Source: Merzomyia westermanni (Eukaryota; Arthropoda; Insecta; Diptera; Tephritidae). Taken from it: DNA of 64,000 nucleotides. Location of the stretch: contig OX465291.1 in NCBI GenBank assembly GCA_949987695.1, positions 52,520,964 to 52,584,963 on the forward strand, in the 5' to 3' direction. The notes under the pieces were generated by a model. It was not told the origin of the DNA and ran no database searches. It saw only the letters and a program-made list of their open reading frames with translations. Of this stretch, positions 1 to 11,579 are shown piece by piece. The translations under genes and the position numbers were made by a program. Position 1 is the stretch's first letter, and each line of letters opens with the position of its first letter.

Positions 1-1424
1 ATAAAACTGTTTGGTTTTTTACTAGAATTAAATTGTTCTTTGGATCGATCAATTTATTCTGGCATTAAAAAAAATTTATATAATTGGCCTGATATACTCC
101 GAGAAGATTAAGGCCGAGCTTCTCTACTAATTTGTGGTGTCCTGTTTCTAATTTTTTCTACGAAGTGGCGGGACCTACAGATTGAAAAAGTGATACTAAC
201 CTCTCCTGAATGTATGTGGGATCCCTCATCTTATTTTTGCAGAAATTTCATTCTTCAGTGAACAAAACGAAATGGTAAATTCCAGCAAGGCTACATAAGG
301 CCGCCTAATCAAATCCAGTAAGCTTGCCAGGTAAGAAGGCCATATAGATCGATTTCTACGCTCTACATTCGCTAGGACGGTAGAGGCCCAAGCAAAAGAG
401 GTCATATCAAGGTCATCACACTACAGTATTAACTGAATGCTGGGCAGAAAACGCTTAGACGGCAAATTAGTCCTCAAACAAAAAAACAAAGAATAACTTG
501 CAAGCGACAAACTCGCATTTTGAAAAAAAAAAATCCAATTTTGAAAAAGAAAAATTCATTTTGTTGTTTTCTTCATATGTCGCTAAAGCTGTGGTTTCCC
601 TGAAAAGCTGCGCCGCTATATTACGGCCGCCAAATAACGTTAGCTATTGTCACCACCATGAGTGGCACTGCTTTTTTGTGAACCTACATGAATACATTTC
701 CCACATTCTAGCGATTTCATTTGCTATATTTCGGCAACTTTGTTTTTTTTTTCTGAATTTAAAATAAGTAAATAATTATTTTCAAAACATTGAAATGCCT
801 AAATTAGGTCTGTTCAATAACAACAAATTATTACTGGAAGTTACGAATTCTTACTAACTTCTTCTGTCAAGTGTTCATTAACTCGAAAAATTTGTAAGAG
901 AAAAACAAATCGAGAGCGTAAGAGTTTGAAAGACTTACTGATCTTTACTGGTAAATTTCTTGCTAGTAAAAACTTGTAAACTCAAAGAATTCGCTGTCAA
1001 ACTCGAATGAAATAAATTTAATAAATATTTTTTTTTTATATTTCAAAAAATAAAATAAATTTCAATATTGATGGATAGAAAATTGGAAAATAGAACACCT
1101 TCAATGCGTAAGTACTAAATTATGTGATACAATTCAGTTTATTTGTTACATGCTTGCTGGCAGAAGGACGCTATAACACCTAGAAAACGTAGCGCAGTGC
1201 CAGAAGGACAATTTGTTTCCCTAATCAAAAAATAAAAAGTGGTTATTTTTTTAATTAATTTTTGAAATATGTCAATCGCCTTTTTACTTACCAATTGTTG
1301 TTCATTTACTTTTATGTAAAATGTTTCTCTTCGAATGAAATTACTCTTTATTTCACAGTAAAACTCTTATTTAAAGTATTTACTGGAAAAGTAAATGAGC
1401 AAACCTATTGTTTGTATTGTAAAA
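1..1424. other. AT-rich intergenic stretch, nothing recognised
   Basis: Low-complexity AT-rich sequence with A and T runs, for example near 520-560 and 1028-1050. The only open frame of note (498-767) is rich in poly-A-derived Lys and Phe codons and resembles no family I know. No terminal repeats or transposase motifs were seen. Confidence 0.5.
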
Positions 1425-1580
1425 ATATTTCAAATATTTGATTGAATTCACCGTTATGACAAGGACGGTGAGAAAAAATGTTGAAGAATTACTTTTAACG
1501 CCATGGCGGCCATAATATATTATGATTGCCGCTATTTTGCGTTACGTTGGACTTCACCGTTTTTTAAGTTTCCGTTATAA
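1425..1580 (+). repeat. Dispersed repeat B, copy 1
   Basis: About 155 bp that reappear in the same orientation, diverged, at 63385-63545. Shared landmarks in order: an AAAATATTT-AAATAT block, GAATTC followed by CACCGT, ACGGTGAGAAAAA, a TAATATAT-TATTATG block, a TTACGTT block, and a final CACCGT. The CACCGT/ACGGTG pair can form a short hairpin. No coding potential. It may be an undescribed MITE or a piece of a larger element; the family is unknown to me. Confidence 0.55.
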
Positions 1581-1639
1581 GTCCGAAATTTGAAGATAAG
1601 TTGATATTCGCCTCTTTTAAACGATGTTTAAACAAGTAA

Positions 1640-2030
1640 GGAAAGGGCTGTCTTCGACTATGCCGAAGACTTTATACCTTTCATGAATACGCATCACGGA
1701 TAAAAGTGTCCGATCCTTACTCACAATTAGTACAAACTCTGTAAAACTCTTAATTTAAAGATACATAGCCCAAACCCCATTTATCGGAATAATCGATTGT
1801 ATGGAAGCTATATGTTATGTAGGTCCGATCTGGGTGATTTTCACTGATTTCATCCAGATTTCTCTAAAACTGAGGGACTAGTTTGCGTTCAAACAGATAG
1901 ACGGACGAACGGACAGACAGACATGGCTAAATCGACTCAGCTCATCGAACTGATCATTTCGGTATACTTGTAGGTGGGTCTATCTCTTCTTATGCGAAAC
2001 TTGCTTGGCTGGTAAAGTATAATAGTTGTT
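1640..2030 (+). repeat. Dispersed repeat A, copy 1
   Basis: A non-coding dispersed repeat with a tract of (GACGGAC)-like and (GACAGACA)-like motifs near 1900-1925, then GGCTAAATCGACTCAGCTC. The reverse complement of the same blocks occurs at about 26400-26640 and 62885-63240, including the pair AACGCAAACTAGTCCCTCAG and AACGGGGTTTG/CCCCATTTATC. Repeats of this look are widespread in fly genomes. I cannot assign it to a superfamily because no clear termini are visible. Confidence 0.6.
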
Positions 2031-2108
2031 TTTGGGAATAATTCTCCATGGAATTTAAAGGGAGAGCTGAATAAAACGTTCGTAAATATAATGTTTTATT
2101 ACTTTTAT

Positions 2109-2294
2109 CATGGCATAGTAGGTAACAGGACGTCGGCCATGTTAAAAATTGCTTCTCTAAAACGTCAAAACAGCACAGTACATGTTAATATGTGAACAAA
2201 CCGAATGAAAGCAAGTTTGACAGTTTAGAGAAAATTGAAATGAAAAAAATTTAATCAGCTGTTGAGTTTATATTACCTGTATCGGTATGCCATG
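2109..2294. mobile_element. hAT-type MITE, copy 1 (186 bp)
   Basis: Begins CATGGCATA and ends TATGCCATG, so it has terminal inverted repeats. It is flanked on both sides by the identical 8-bp sequence ACTTTTAT (2101-2108 and 2295-2302), an 8-bp target duplication as made by hAT transposases. Interior blocks (AACAGGACGTCGGCCATG, CTCTAAAACGTCAAAACAGC, AAGCAAGTTTGACAG) recur reverse-complemented in the element at 13902-14161. Non-coding, so it would have to be moved in trans. Confidence 0.85.
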
Positions 2295-2302
2295 ACTTTT
2301 AT

Positions 2303-3754
2303 GCATTAATATGGTATTGCGTTTGATTTTTTAGGACGAAAAAACAAATAAGCACCAAATAGACACTTAAGTAAGCCTTGTGGAAGGGCAAATTGCACGG
2401 TTTTTATAAATGAAGTAAGGAAGCGCTGAATAGATTTTGGCGAAATGCAGAGGAGTAGTTTAATTCGGTAGTACCATCAACAATATCTATCGTCGAATGG
2501 AAAAAGGTGCTTACATATTTATCAATAAAATGCACTAAAAATAATTTTGTTAGCTCTTACAATGATTTTGGAAATTAAAGTGGGCTCATATCATCGCTCC
2601 TATAGACTTTTGTTGTGGTTCTTGTACTACAGAATCCTTCGTTTCTACTTCCGCTACAATTCGAAAGGCCATACAATGCATTTTTGTTATTTATTTATTT
2701 AATTTGACAACTTTTTATCAAAAACTTTAATATTTTTTATTCACTGATCACAAAAAGTAGGGCCAAAACAAAACGTCAAATAGCAACACAGCTGATTTCG
2801 AAAATTCGAAATTCCACTTGGCCAATTTGTCTTATCACCAGGATATTTAGAATCGGGATGATTGCTTTTCCATTCTATGAACAACTTCCTAGAACTGATT
2901 GTCTTCGACCTGTTTCCATCGCTCGAGCTATCAATGAACTTAATTATGAATGTATTGGCATTTTGAATTCAGTTTTGTAATACACTTAGTACTCTAGTTA
3001 TCTAGCACAATATGCTTGGCTTTTAGTCTGTAAGAAGCCTGTATTTCATAGACTTTAATAAATAAATAAAATTGAAACAGATTATCCTCGTTTCCAAATT
3101 AAATAGCCAAACAAACTATTACAACTAGCTATGATCATATTTCAGAACACAAATTAAACTTGATCCCATTCGATGTTTAAATTCCTTCGGCGTTAATTGA
3201 GTAGACACTTGACTTCCCTGCCACATTCATTGCGCAATGCAGCACACGCTTATGCTCACATTAAAAACAAACCCATATGTTTGTACATTTTCTTTCGAAT
3301 ATTCCTATGTGCTCATAAACAAGTTGAGACTCATTAAGAAAACCATAAATAATCAGAACAAGCGAAAAGTGCATAACAAAAACCAAACTCTGGCTTTGAA
3401 AGGCCAAAAGAAACGTCGCCACGCTGTCTGGCACATTTGTGACTTTCGGTCAGACCGGACGAGAATACCATAATTTTCACAAATTTTCTTTCCCCATTTC
3501 CAAAATTAGAACACTTATAACTACAATCGTGAAATTTGAGAAAACACTTGAAATTATGCAATTTGGTTGACATGAGGTATGGAGGGTTCATGCACTTTTT
3601 TAGCTATTGGCCTGGGGATTCCGATTTCCTATGAATTTATGGATGAATTCTTGGTAAACAGATGAACTTTCTTATGAATGTGGCGACACTGCGTCTGGAA
3701 TGGGCAGTCTCGGTAAAATAGTTCTAAATATATGTATGCTCATATTAAGGCGGG
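2303..3754. other. Intergenic, nothing recognised
   Basis: AT-rich sequence without recognisable coding motifs or paired termini. Two overlapping open frames on opposite strands near 3237-3591 lack any family signature and look like chance frames. Confidence 0.45.
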
Positions 3755-4088
3755 TGAAACTGTAAATAGTAGCTGTGTTTGGTGTTTTGAAAAATTTTAG
3801 AAAATTTTGACTGAAAAGTGTTTGGTGGCACAAAACATTTGCAGGAAGGGAGCGCATTTTGACATTTGATTGGAAGAGAGAGTTGCAAGTTTCCGCTGAG
3901 GGAATTTCACTCAGTAAAACTTGCAAGTGAGAAACAGCTGATCGTGACATATAAACAACAGAAACTTAAAAATTTGAGGTATTAACCAATAAAAAAAGCA
4001 ACAGCTGTCGAGAGAGTTTTACGTTCCTCTCACTTTACTGACACTTCTTTGCAAGTTTTGTCACCGAACACAGCTAGTATTTATCGTA
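3755..4088. mobile_element. Candidate inverted-repeat MITE
   Basis: The left edge carries TAGCTGTGTTTGGTG. The right edge carries its near inverse CACCGAACACAGCTA. The similarity continues inward as ACAAAAC-TTGCA blocks on both sides (about 3827-3850 and 4040-4060). About 330 bp, non-coding. I could not define a clean target duplication, so the exact ends are approximate and the superfamily is open. Confidence 0.5.
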
Positions 4089-5654
4089 AAAAATTACGAT
4101 AATCGCGAAATCGAGTGCAGCGCTGTAACGCTAATCTCGCCAGTAAGTTCGAGTTTATCATGCCTATCAATTTGAGCCGTTACCGATGCGAGTGTATTAT
4201 ATTTTAGCTTTTGATAATATTTTATGGTTCAAGAGCGAAGAAAAAAGTTGTACCGTTGCACAATCCACTTCAATGCTCTAGACTTTCCAAATATTGCGAT
4301 ACTCTAAGAAAATCGTAAACCAATTTATTTTTCAGCCAGAATGATACTAACCAAACATTATTTTGTAAAAGTGAATGTTCCATTGCGTTGAAAGCACGCT
4401 AAGTTAAATTTTAGTGCAAAATTATTTAAACAATGCCAATATACTACTAACGTTCTAATTAATTTAATATTTTATATAGGGACCCTATGACCGTATTCAA
4501 CGTTCATATACCACACATGTATGTACTACCAGCAATCTCTTGCGTGGGAATTTCAACAACTGATATCAGTACCGAGCCGGGCAACGTTTGGCTTCATGAA
4601 ACATAGAATGAACTGTTGATGTATATACATACATGTATGTATATACACATGTTTGAGAAATGTCTAAATTTTTAAAGTGATAACCAACTTGATGTGCACA
4701 ACGAAATAAAAAAAATATTGAAAAGCCTTTTCGTTTTGACAAATACTAAAACTAAAAATATTTCGTTTCAATAATGATTAAGAATTATTATGAAAAAAAA
4801 AAAATTCATTTTGTTGTTTCAAAAAATATGATATATAGATACATGTGTAGGTACATATTGATATGCAAACGAGCTTATTTTGTTATAATGCTAAATACAA
4901 CAAATGATGCCTTAACAAAATCAAGTTGCAAAAATTACACACAAACGCCCATCTACTTCTTCGAAACAATACTGTATAAGTGAACCTTCTCTTTTACGGC
5001 CCAATACACGTAAACTATGTTTCACAAAAATTGAATACTATTAGCGACAAAACTTTTTGCTGCAGTGAAAACATAATGTTTTTGATATTTTTTTTTAAAT
5101 TTGCAGCAACGTTTTTTTTTTGTTATACACACAACGTTCACGAAATCAAAATTTAATTTAGCTTTTTGACAAAAACAACGTTATTATGAAGGCCTTTTTT
5201 CCAAAGTGTGATATCAATTTGAAAAGTGCACCTGCAATTTTTATACATGGCAGCACTCGTATTACGAGTATCTGACATCAAGAAAACATGTGAGCGACCG
5301 AAAAATTAAAAAAAGGAAAAAAATAAAAAGATATATATTTCTGTGACAATATATATACAGTTACATATATTATATTACGCATTGTGTTTTAATAATTAGT
5401 GAAATGCCTAACAAAAAAGTAAAATGGAAAGTTTGACTTCAGTTGGAAAGCATTGATGGAATTCAAGGCGGAATCTAATATTTTTTCAAGTGAAGGAATA
5501 AAAATATTTTCACATCAATAATTTTCTCTGTATCTGCAATTAATCTCAAGCTAAAAATCAATGTTGGAAATTGGAAAAAGGATTTGATTTTAAATGAGTT
5601 TCAAATGTATTTCCAACAAAAATGCTCGTTGGGTATATTTTTATTGAAATTTCA
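4089..5654. other. AT-rich intergenic stretch, nothing recognised
   Basis: Contains short ATACATAC/TGTATGTA tracts near 4620-4650 and a few AACGTT motifs near 5105-5185, but no coding motif and no paired termini that I can support. Confidence 0.45.
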
Positions 5655-7620
5655 ATGTAGGCCCGTGCGCAGTAAATATCCGAGGGGGTTAAACTCAAGT
5701 TACGTAATCAATGAAAAAAGATAAGAAATTTATTTTCGGAGTACGGAAATTTTATTGTCAAAAGTCATATTTAGATAGTTACAATTATTTAATAAATCAA
5801 CTCTTCGAGGTACTGAAAAAAACTCTTTCAAAATTATTTGCGGTTCGATTTTGACATCGCGATGTACATTGAGTGAGGCTTAGCCGTTCAGACGATCATC
5901 AGACATTGTTGATCTCAAATACGTTTTTAGTCATCGCAAAGTTGAGAAGGATCGCTCATTCGTCACTGTTGTCACAGGCAAAACTGCCATAACGCGAAGC
6001 ATTTGGTTAACATTCGGAAACGCATCTTCATTACAAATATCGAGTGCTTTTTTCCTTTCCGGCAACGAGCTTCCGCCAAAGTTGTACTTCGTTCACCCAG
6101 ATGTCACGGGAATCGTCGTACAAAAATGAGCAGTATGATTGGAATAGTTGAGCGCAGGACTCTTCTTCGAAAATTTTCATTTTGTTGAGAAAAAGGCAAG
6201 CGAAGTTTGATAAAATATTGCGGTGATTTAAGAATCGATCTTGCAATTGTGTCAGAAACGAATCAATGTACGGTATGTAGATTGTTATACGGAAATAATC
6301 TTCAACTGAATCAGTTTATACGTTGGAACGTTGCGTCTGGTTCGACGCAATCCTTGGCTTTCGCAAGTCAATTTCGTATTGCTCGCTAATTTCGCTCACG
6401 GTTTTGTAAATTTGTCTGAACTCTCCCTTAGCGTTTTCTCTTCTTTCCATCAAAATTTGTTTCGCAGCATCAGCCAATTTGATAGCCTCTCCCAGATCTT
6501 GACAATATGAGAGAGTGCACCGAACTCAAAATATGCATGGATATCTGGAAATTTGCGGTTTTTATAGCTGAAAGCAGGTGGAAAGCTCCAGACGAAGTCG
6601 TTGGGTCTTTCCAGTTGGTGGAAGTCTCTTCAAGAGCGCGAATTACTGCTGGTTGCAAATGGAGATATGTTGCGAGGGACTCATGCTCTTCTACCCATCT
6701 GGTTTTACAAAATTTTTTCAATTTCTTCACTCGAGTTTCTGATAGATGTTCATTTTCATTCTTCGCATCCTGGAGGGCATTTTGGCGTTTTGGATAAATG
6801 AAGAAGGAATGGATATTCTCTAGAACTCCCAGACAATTTTTGATTCCCGTTATAATGCACACAGAGCTTACCACCAAATTGAAGCTATGAGCAGCACAAT
6901 GGGAGTAGATCGCGGGTGGATAAGTTTTTCTGACAACAGCTTGAGCCCCTTGGAACTCTCCGCTTACCGCTCTCGCACCGTCATATCCTTGCCCGAAGAA
7001 ATATGTGCAATCGAGTCCGGAAGATTTTAGGAAATCAAGGTTAGCAGTTCCTATTCCCTTTCCCGTGAAATCGGTGATAGGAATAAAACACAAAAAATCT
7101 TCCTGAATGATGAACTTTTCGCCGATTTATCCAAGTAGCGAATGCAAATTGAACTTTGTTCTACTCCTGCAATGTCTGGTGTGTCATCTCCGAGAAAAGA
7201 AAACCCTTCGATTTGTTCACTCGATCGATGTTGTAACTCATGATGAGGTGGTGACAAATGTGGATTATTTCATTCTGGAAACGGTTGCTTGTGTACATAG
7301 CATTCTTTGGTGAATCACTCAGGTGTTTTTTCAACTGCTCATCAATTTTGGCTCGATATCTTAAGAGAGCCCTAAAGTTTCCATCATTAGTCAACGGTTC
7401 GTTTTTAGAAATTCTTCCCGTATCATTGGAACTTCTAAGAGCAAGTCTTTGTCGGCCACACAGGATAACTGTTTCAATAATTGGAATCATGCATAGTTTG
7501 CTTTCATTCAGAAAGTCCAATTTTTGTTTCTACAGTTGCAAATCAATGGGTAAAGCATTTTCTTCTTTGATTCTCATTCCCGATGCCGCAGTGCGGCTCA
7601 GTTATAAGTAATAAGGCAAA
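5655..7620 (-). mobile_element. Decayed hAT transposon
   Basis: The block holds a broken hAT transposase on the minus strand (see next entry). Its 3' side, near 5655-5690, has GGCCCGTGCGCAGTAAAT followed by GAGGGGGTTAAAC. This resembles the G-rich subterminal region of hAT elements of the ZMYM1/DUF4371 type, so I take it as the likely element end. I could not identify the matching end beyond 7600, so the upstream boundary is approximate. Confidence 0.65.
5790..7520 (-). pseudogene. hAT transposase (DUF4371/ZMYM1-like), inactivated
   Basis: A hAT-family DDE transposase relic, read from 7520 down to 5790 in several frames. In order: an N-terminal segment with VILCGRQRLALRS and NDGNFRALLRYRAK (7161-7520); DDTPDIAGVEQSSICIRYLD in another frame (7051-7257); GQGYDGARAVSGEFQGAQAV and PPAIYSHCAAHSFNLVVS (6470-7093); PRIASNQTQRSNV (about 6340); LQDRFL (about 6240); and a dimerisation domain with VTTVTNERSFSTLR and LNVHRD near 5850-5985. 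The NERSFS block and following leucines are the classic hAT C-terminal signature. In-frame stops at 5931-5933 and 5880-5882, another after QRSNV, and frameshifts near 7190 and 6470 make it non-functional. The antisense open frames over it are shadows. Confidence 0.88.
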
Positions 7621-7974
7621 TTCAAACCGCTTTACACATACAAGTGAATGCACGAACGTAAATGACAATTTGAATACATATGCCCACCAAAACTATTTTT
7701 AGCTAGACGTACCACTAGGGATGCCGCTTTTTGGGATTATCACTATCCCGGGATATGTCCAGGGATTTGGGAATTATGTTAAAAAAAGAGAAGACACTTT
7801 TTGGGAAAATATATGACCATAAAATGTAAAACCAACAATAGGATTTTGAATGTTTATTTTTTTAAACATAAGATAGCAAAATCCAATAGGTATCCAAAAG
7901 TTTTTTTTATGTTTTAAATTTTGAAGGCAATTTTTCGAATTGCCATGACATATTTTTTATGCAACCTAAATATA
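7621..7974. other. Intergenic, possible lone hAT end
   Basis: Contains CACTAGGGATGCCG and a following CTATCCCGGGAT block near 7714-7755. A reverse-complement counterpart (GATCGGCATCCCTAATG) lies far away at 56056-56074. This looks like an isolated terminus of a hAT-like element family, but no matching partner was found locally. Confidence 0.3.
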
Positions 7975-8215
7975 TTCTAAACCCCTAATCCGCAGGGGGC
8001 CTACATTTTTTTTACCGACTACGAACGGCATCTGCAAGGCTGAGAAGCTTTTTAAGGCAGAAATAAACTTTTAGGGTTTGTCAAACACCTGTCGAGGGAC
8101 GACCCTGTTCAGATAAACATACTTTTGATATTACCTTTCCCTGTACTCGAACCAAGGACTTTCGGTGTGGTAGACCAGCAACTCTACAGCCACACCATAG
8201 TAGCCTGCAACACAG
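7975..8215 (-). mobile_element. tRNA-like SINE piece plus hairpin repeat
   Basis: Read on the minus strand, 8215-8110 contains GTGTGGCTGTAGAG (A-box-like) and GGTTCGAGTAC (B-box-like), spaced as in a tRNA-derived SINE head. The downstream part ends near 7978 in CCCCCTGCGGATTAGGGGTT. This hairpin-forming block is shared with 20300-20325. It is not a tRNA gene because the cloverleaf is incomplete. The link between the two parts is an inference from adjacency. Confidence 0.45.
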
Positions 8216-8235
8216 TACCTCGTGCAGTAGCTTTA

Positions 8236-8408
8236 TTATTGTTTTGTTGATTTTCCGACAGCGTGGAAAGCTGATGTATATTGGAACGATTTTCCGTCAT
8301 CCCTTGTCAAATGTCGAAACGAACTAAAAATGGCATATCGGCGAAACTGGTTTGTCTCCAACCAAATTTAACAAGGGATGACGGAAAATCGTTTCAATAT
8401 ACATCAAT
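8236..8408 (+). mobile_element. Miniature palindromic Penelope terminus
   Basis: Both ends carry the Penelope-like terminal block: GGAACGATTTTCCGTCATCC at 8283 onward and its inverse GGATGACGGAAAATCG near 8375. The middle contains AATGGC, GCGAAACTGGTTTGTC and CCAACCAAA. These match the last 90 bp of the large Penelope copies at 28-32 kb, including the degenerate hammerhead core. The left extension CCGACAG is also shared with 28036. No coding sequence remains, so this is an end-to-end fusion or extreme internal deletion. Confidence 0.75.
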
Positions 8409-10024
8409 TACCCATTCCTTACTCAACTATAGCTTACTACTTTGTTAAGCAAAAAATGTTGAAAATTTCTTTCATTTCTAATTATTCACAATTTTCTAAT
8501 AATTCCCTTAAAAATTTTTGAGTAAATATCTCCCAAAATAATTTGTCAGTTCTCCCATTTTTTCAACGTTTAGAATACCAATTTTTCCTCCCAAATGCAT
8601 CATCGAATTTTCGAAGTTCGTTTGTGATACGAGAAAATGGGAAAAGAAAAGCAATTCCCAAAAAAGGTGCGTATATGCTTGAGGGAATAAGAAATTGGAT
8701 AAATCTCCCAAAAAGTTTTTGTTCAGAATAGCTATGATAAAGTTCGGTTAACCGATTAATCGATTTGAAACTGTAAGTTTGTTTATTAGTCGGTTAAAAG
8801 TATTCGAATAGTCGCTCACTTTCGATTAATCAAATAGTCGATTTGTTTCAATTACTCGAATATTACAACACATAGTTTCAGTAAACAATTTCCCCTTAAA
8901 ATGTATGTATGAAATAAAGAAAAATAGAAATATGTTAATAATTTTACTAGCAAAAAAATTGTTATATTTTAGCGATTAGCGAAACAACATAGAACCTTCT
9001 AGGTGAGTAAGATCGCACTCTGTCGGACAATAAAAGGAAGTAAGATAGCAATGTATGGAACCACTTTATTTTCAAGTGCTGTACAGCTTTCGACTACTCG
9101 ATTATTGTCAATCGAAAACTGTAATCGACTACTGTCATAATTGATTAACCTATTAGCTTGAGCTCTACTTTGAACACTAGTGTGCTTATGTAAAACAGCT
9201 GGAATGAAATTTAGCTTAAGACTATAAAAATTTGCAAATATGTTGATAGAAAAATAGATGGTATGGTTCCACGCATTTTCACATGAAATACATAAATATG
9301 TATACTAGGGTGGGTCGATTTGTATGGACGAAAGTTAACCGATATCGCATTGTATACGAATATCTTAAATCTGTGGTAGGTATGAATTTTTTCCTACATA
9401 ATTAAGAGATTTTTTCTCGCTACCGAAATATTATTGCTTTTAAACATAAGCACATATTCTTCTAAAGGATTTTCATATTCCGTTCAGATAAGTCTGCATG
9501 CATTATTCGCGAATGTTAATACATTTGTCATCCTCTTCTGGTCATTCGGGAATACATGATGTGGGGAATTCGGCTGGGTGGCTACTTAATTAAATTTCCA
9601 TTCAAATACCCAGCGGTTATTTTTGGCACTTTGTCGACGCGTTGAATTGGATATATGTACACATATCTAGTAAACCAGCTCTTGTGATGAGTATATGATG
9701 TATGTCTATATGTACTCATACTCATATGAGTCCCCTTTTTTTTACTTGCCGTCACTTATGCGACTGATTGAACAATTTCGCGCATTGTCGCTTTGGAGAA
9801 ACGTTCAAAACGATGGGGTGTGATATGGAATGAATTGCATTGCCAAGGGCATAAGCAATCGACCGTGGATGCATTGGCGGATACTTAATATACGAATGAG
9901 TAATAAAAATATTATTGGGAAAAATGAAATATTATTTAAGTACATACGTAAGTGATGTGGAAAAGCAAGTGATTCAAAAGCACACATGTACAGTTGTGTT
10001 CAATATAATAGTAGTTAAATTAAA
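8409..10024. other. Intergenic with TCGATTA-rich patches
   Basis: Patches at 8748-8870 and 9090-9160 are rich in CGATTAATCGA-like and TCGACTA-like motifs on both strands, possibly relics of an AT-rich MITE. A GGGTGGGTCGATTTG block occurs at 9306. Near 10000 a CAGTTGTGTTCAATATAATA block resembles a Tc1/mariner end but has no partner. No coding gene was recognised. Confidence 0.4.
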
Positions 10025-11125
10025 TTGGATATCGTTCGACGAAATAAGAAGAAGCTGTGTTTTTAATAATAATTAAAATAGAACGAAGTCCACACCAGAA
10101 ACCACATGAAAATAAGTTTCACAGTTTACACAAAGGTCAGGAAAGTGACTTAAACATTTAAAAATTGACATCAAAATTTCAATATTTTTGGGCAGAATTT
10201 TTGAGTACGCGGTTTTGTGGACCAATTAATTTTAGTATTACATTGCGCAAGAAAAAACTTGCTCAAAAAATTTGTCTGAATCTTCATTGCAATGCTCGCA
10301 ATTAGCAATTAATTAATTATTATTTGAGTTTCTCTACAATTAACAATTTGTTAATTACAATTGTTTTATAAATTTATCAATAAACACGCTACCCGGACGC
10401 TATGTAGTATATTATTAGCCAGCTGCCGTGGTGTTTTATTACGACAAACTTCTACTCAAAGAACATGTAGGTTATATATTGCAAAAAATTGCTTAATTTC
10501 TTTCAAAAATCACTTTCGTGAAAATTCTGTGCCCCTGATAAATTGTATTGAATATTTGAATGAAATCAATCAAGAATTACCCGGGTAATTGTAAAAAATG
10601 GTTAATTATTATGAATTGCTTCATAATACAATTAAAATGTTAGTTAGAATTTTTTCAATTGTAATTAATTTAATTTTAAATAATTTAATTGCAACAATTG
10701 CAATTAATTTTAAATCAATTAATTCAATTGTAATTACTTTCTTAATCAATTAATAAATCGATTAAAAATATAATTGATTAACGCCCAACACTGACAACGC
10801 ATGAAAAAAAATTAATTTTGTATGGAAAAAATACCCAACATCCTTGACGAACAAAATTCAAAAAATTCAGGGGAAATTTTGAGGTACTTCTTAATTGCAC
10901 ATTTCTGTGCTAAAATTGAATGATCTATAAAACCGCGTACTCAAAAATTATCTAAAAATTCTGCCCAAAAATATTGGAATTTTGATATAAATTTTTAAAA
11001 GTTAAATTAACTTTCCTGAATTTGCAATTTATTGTGGTTTTTGTTATGGAATTCGCTATACTCGTATTTGAAATAAAAATTATGGAAAACACAACTCCCT
11101 TTTTATTTCGTCGAACGATATCCAA
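10025..11125. mobile_element. Long inverted-repeat element (1.1 kb)
   Basis: Arms of about 190 bp face each other at 10025-10217 and 10928-11125. Matching blocks include TTGGATATCGTTCGACGAAA against TTTCGTCGAACGATATCCAA at the outside. At the inside are TTTTTGGGCAGAATTTTTGA and GTACGCGGTTTT against their inverses. The 710-bp centre is very AT-rich and holds a second possible pair of hAT-like ends (CAATGCTCGCAATTAG near 10290, and CTAATTGATTAACGCCCAACACTG-like near 10773-10795). Non-coding, foldback-like. It directly abuts a Penelope fragment on its right. Confidence 0.65.
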
Positions 11126-11579
11126 TAACAAAACTTTAAATAAAATTATAAACAACAACAATGTAAACTTCGCACATAGGCCACACAGCACATTAAGCAG
11201 AATATTTACAAAAACAAAAGACAGAATCGACAAAGAGCAACAACACAATGTAATATATGAAATAAAATGCAAAGATTGTAACGGGGTATATGTTGGCCAG
11301 ACTAAACGCAGCTTGGAGATCAGAATCAACGAACACAAGACAGACGCCAGAAATAACAAAATGACCACTGCACTTGCCCAACACCTAAACAACAACAAAC
11401 ATAGTGCCGACTTCGAGAATGCGCGAATATTGGACATTGAAAAACGAACAAAAACAAGGCTGACGTTAGAAAGCTTGCGAATACAAGAAAGAATAAAATC
11501 CGCGATAAACCACAAAGAAGACGTTGACACAATTAATAGCGCGTATTTGACAGCAATAAAGAAGTCAAAAAGAGGATGA
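11026..11579 (+). pseudogene. Penelope GIY-YIG endonuclease domain, N-terminally truncated
   Basis: An open frame of about 185 codons. Its first 25 or so codons derive from the neighbouring inverted-repeat arm. From about residue 50 it reads as Penelope: NFAHRPHSTLSRIFTKTKD, a Cys pair in EIKCKDCNGVYVGQTK, and RINEHK. GVYVGQT is the GIY-YIG signature and RINEHK holds the conserved Arg and His of that nuclease. In an intact element this domain nicks DNA to prime reverse transcription. Without the RT domain it is only a remnant, although the frame is still open. Confidence 0.8.

Noticed and set aside
10000..10020. Tc1/mariner-like terminus CAGTTGTGTTCAATATAATA
   Set aside because: No matching inverse end or transposase was found within several kb, so it may be chance or a lone relic.
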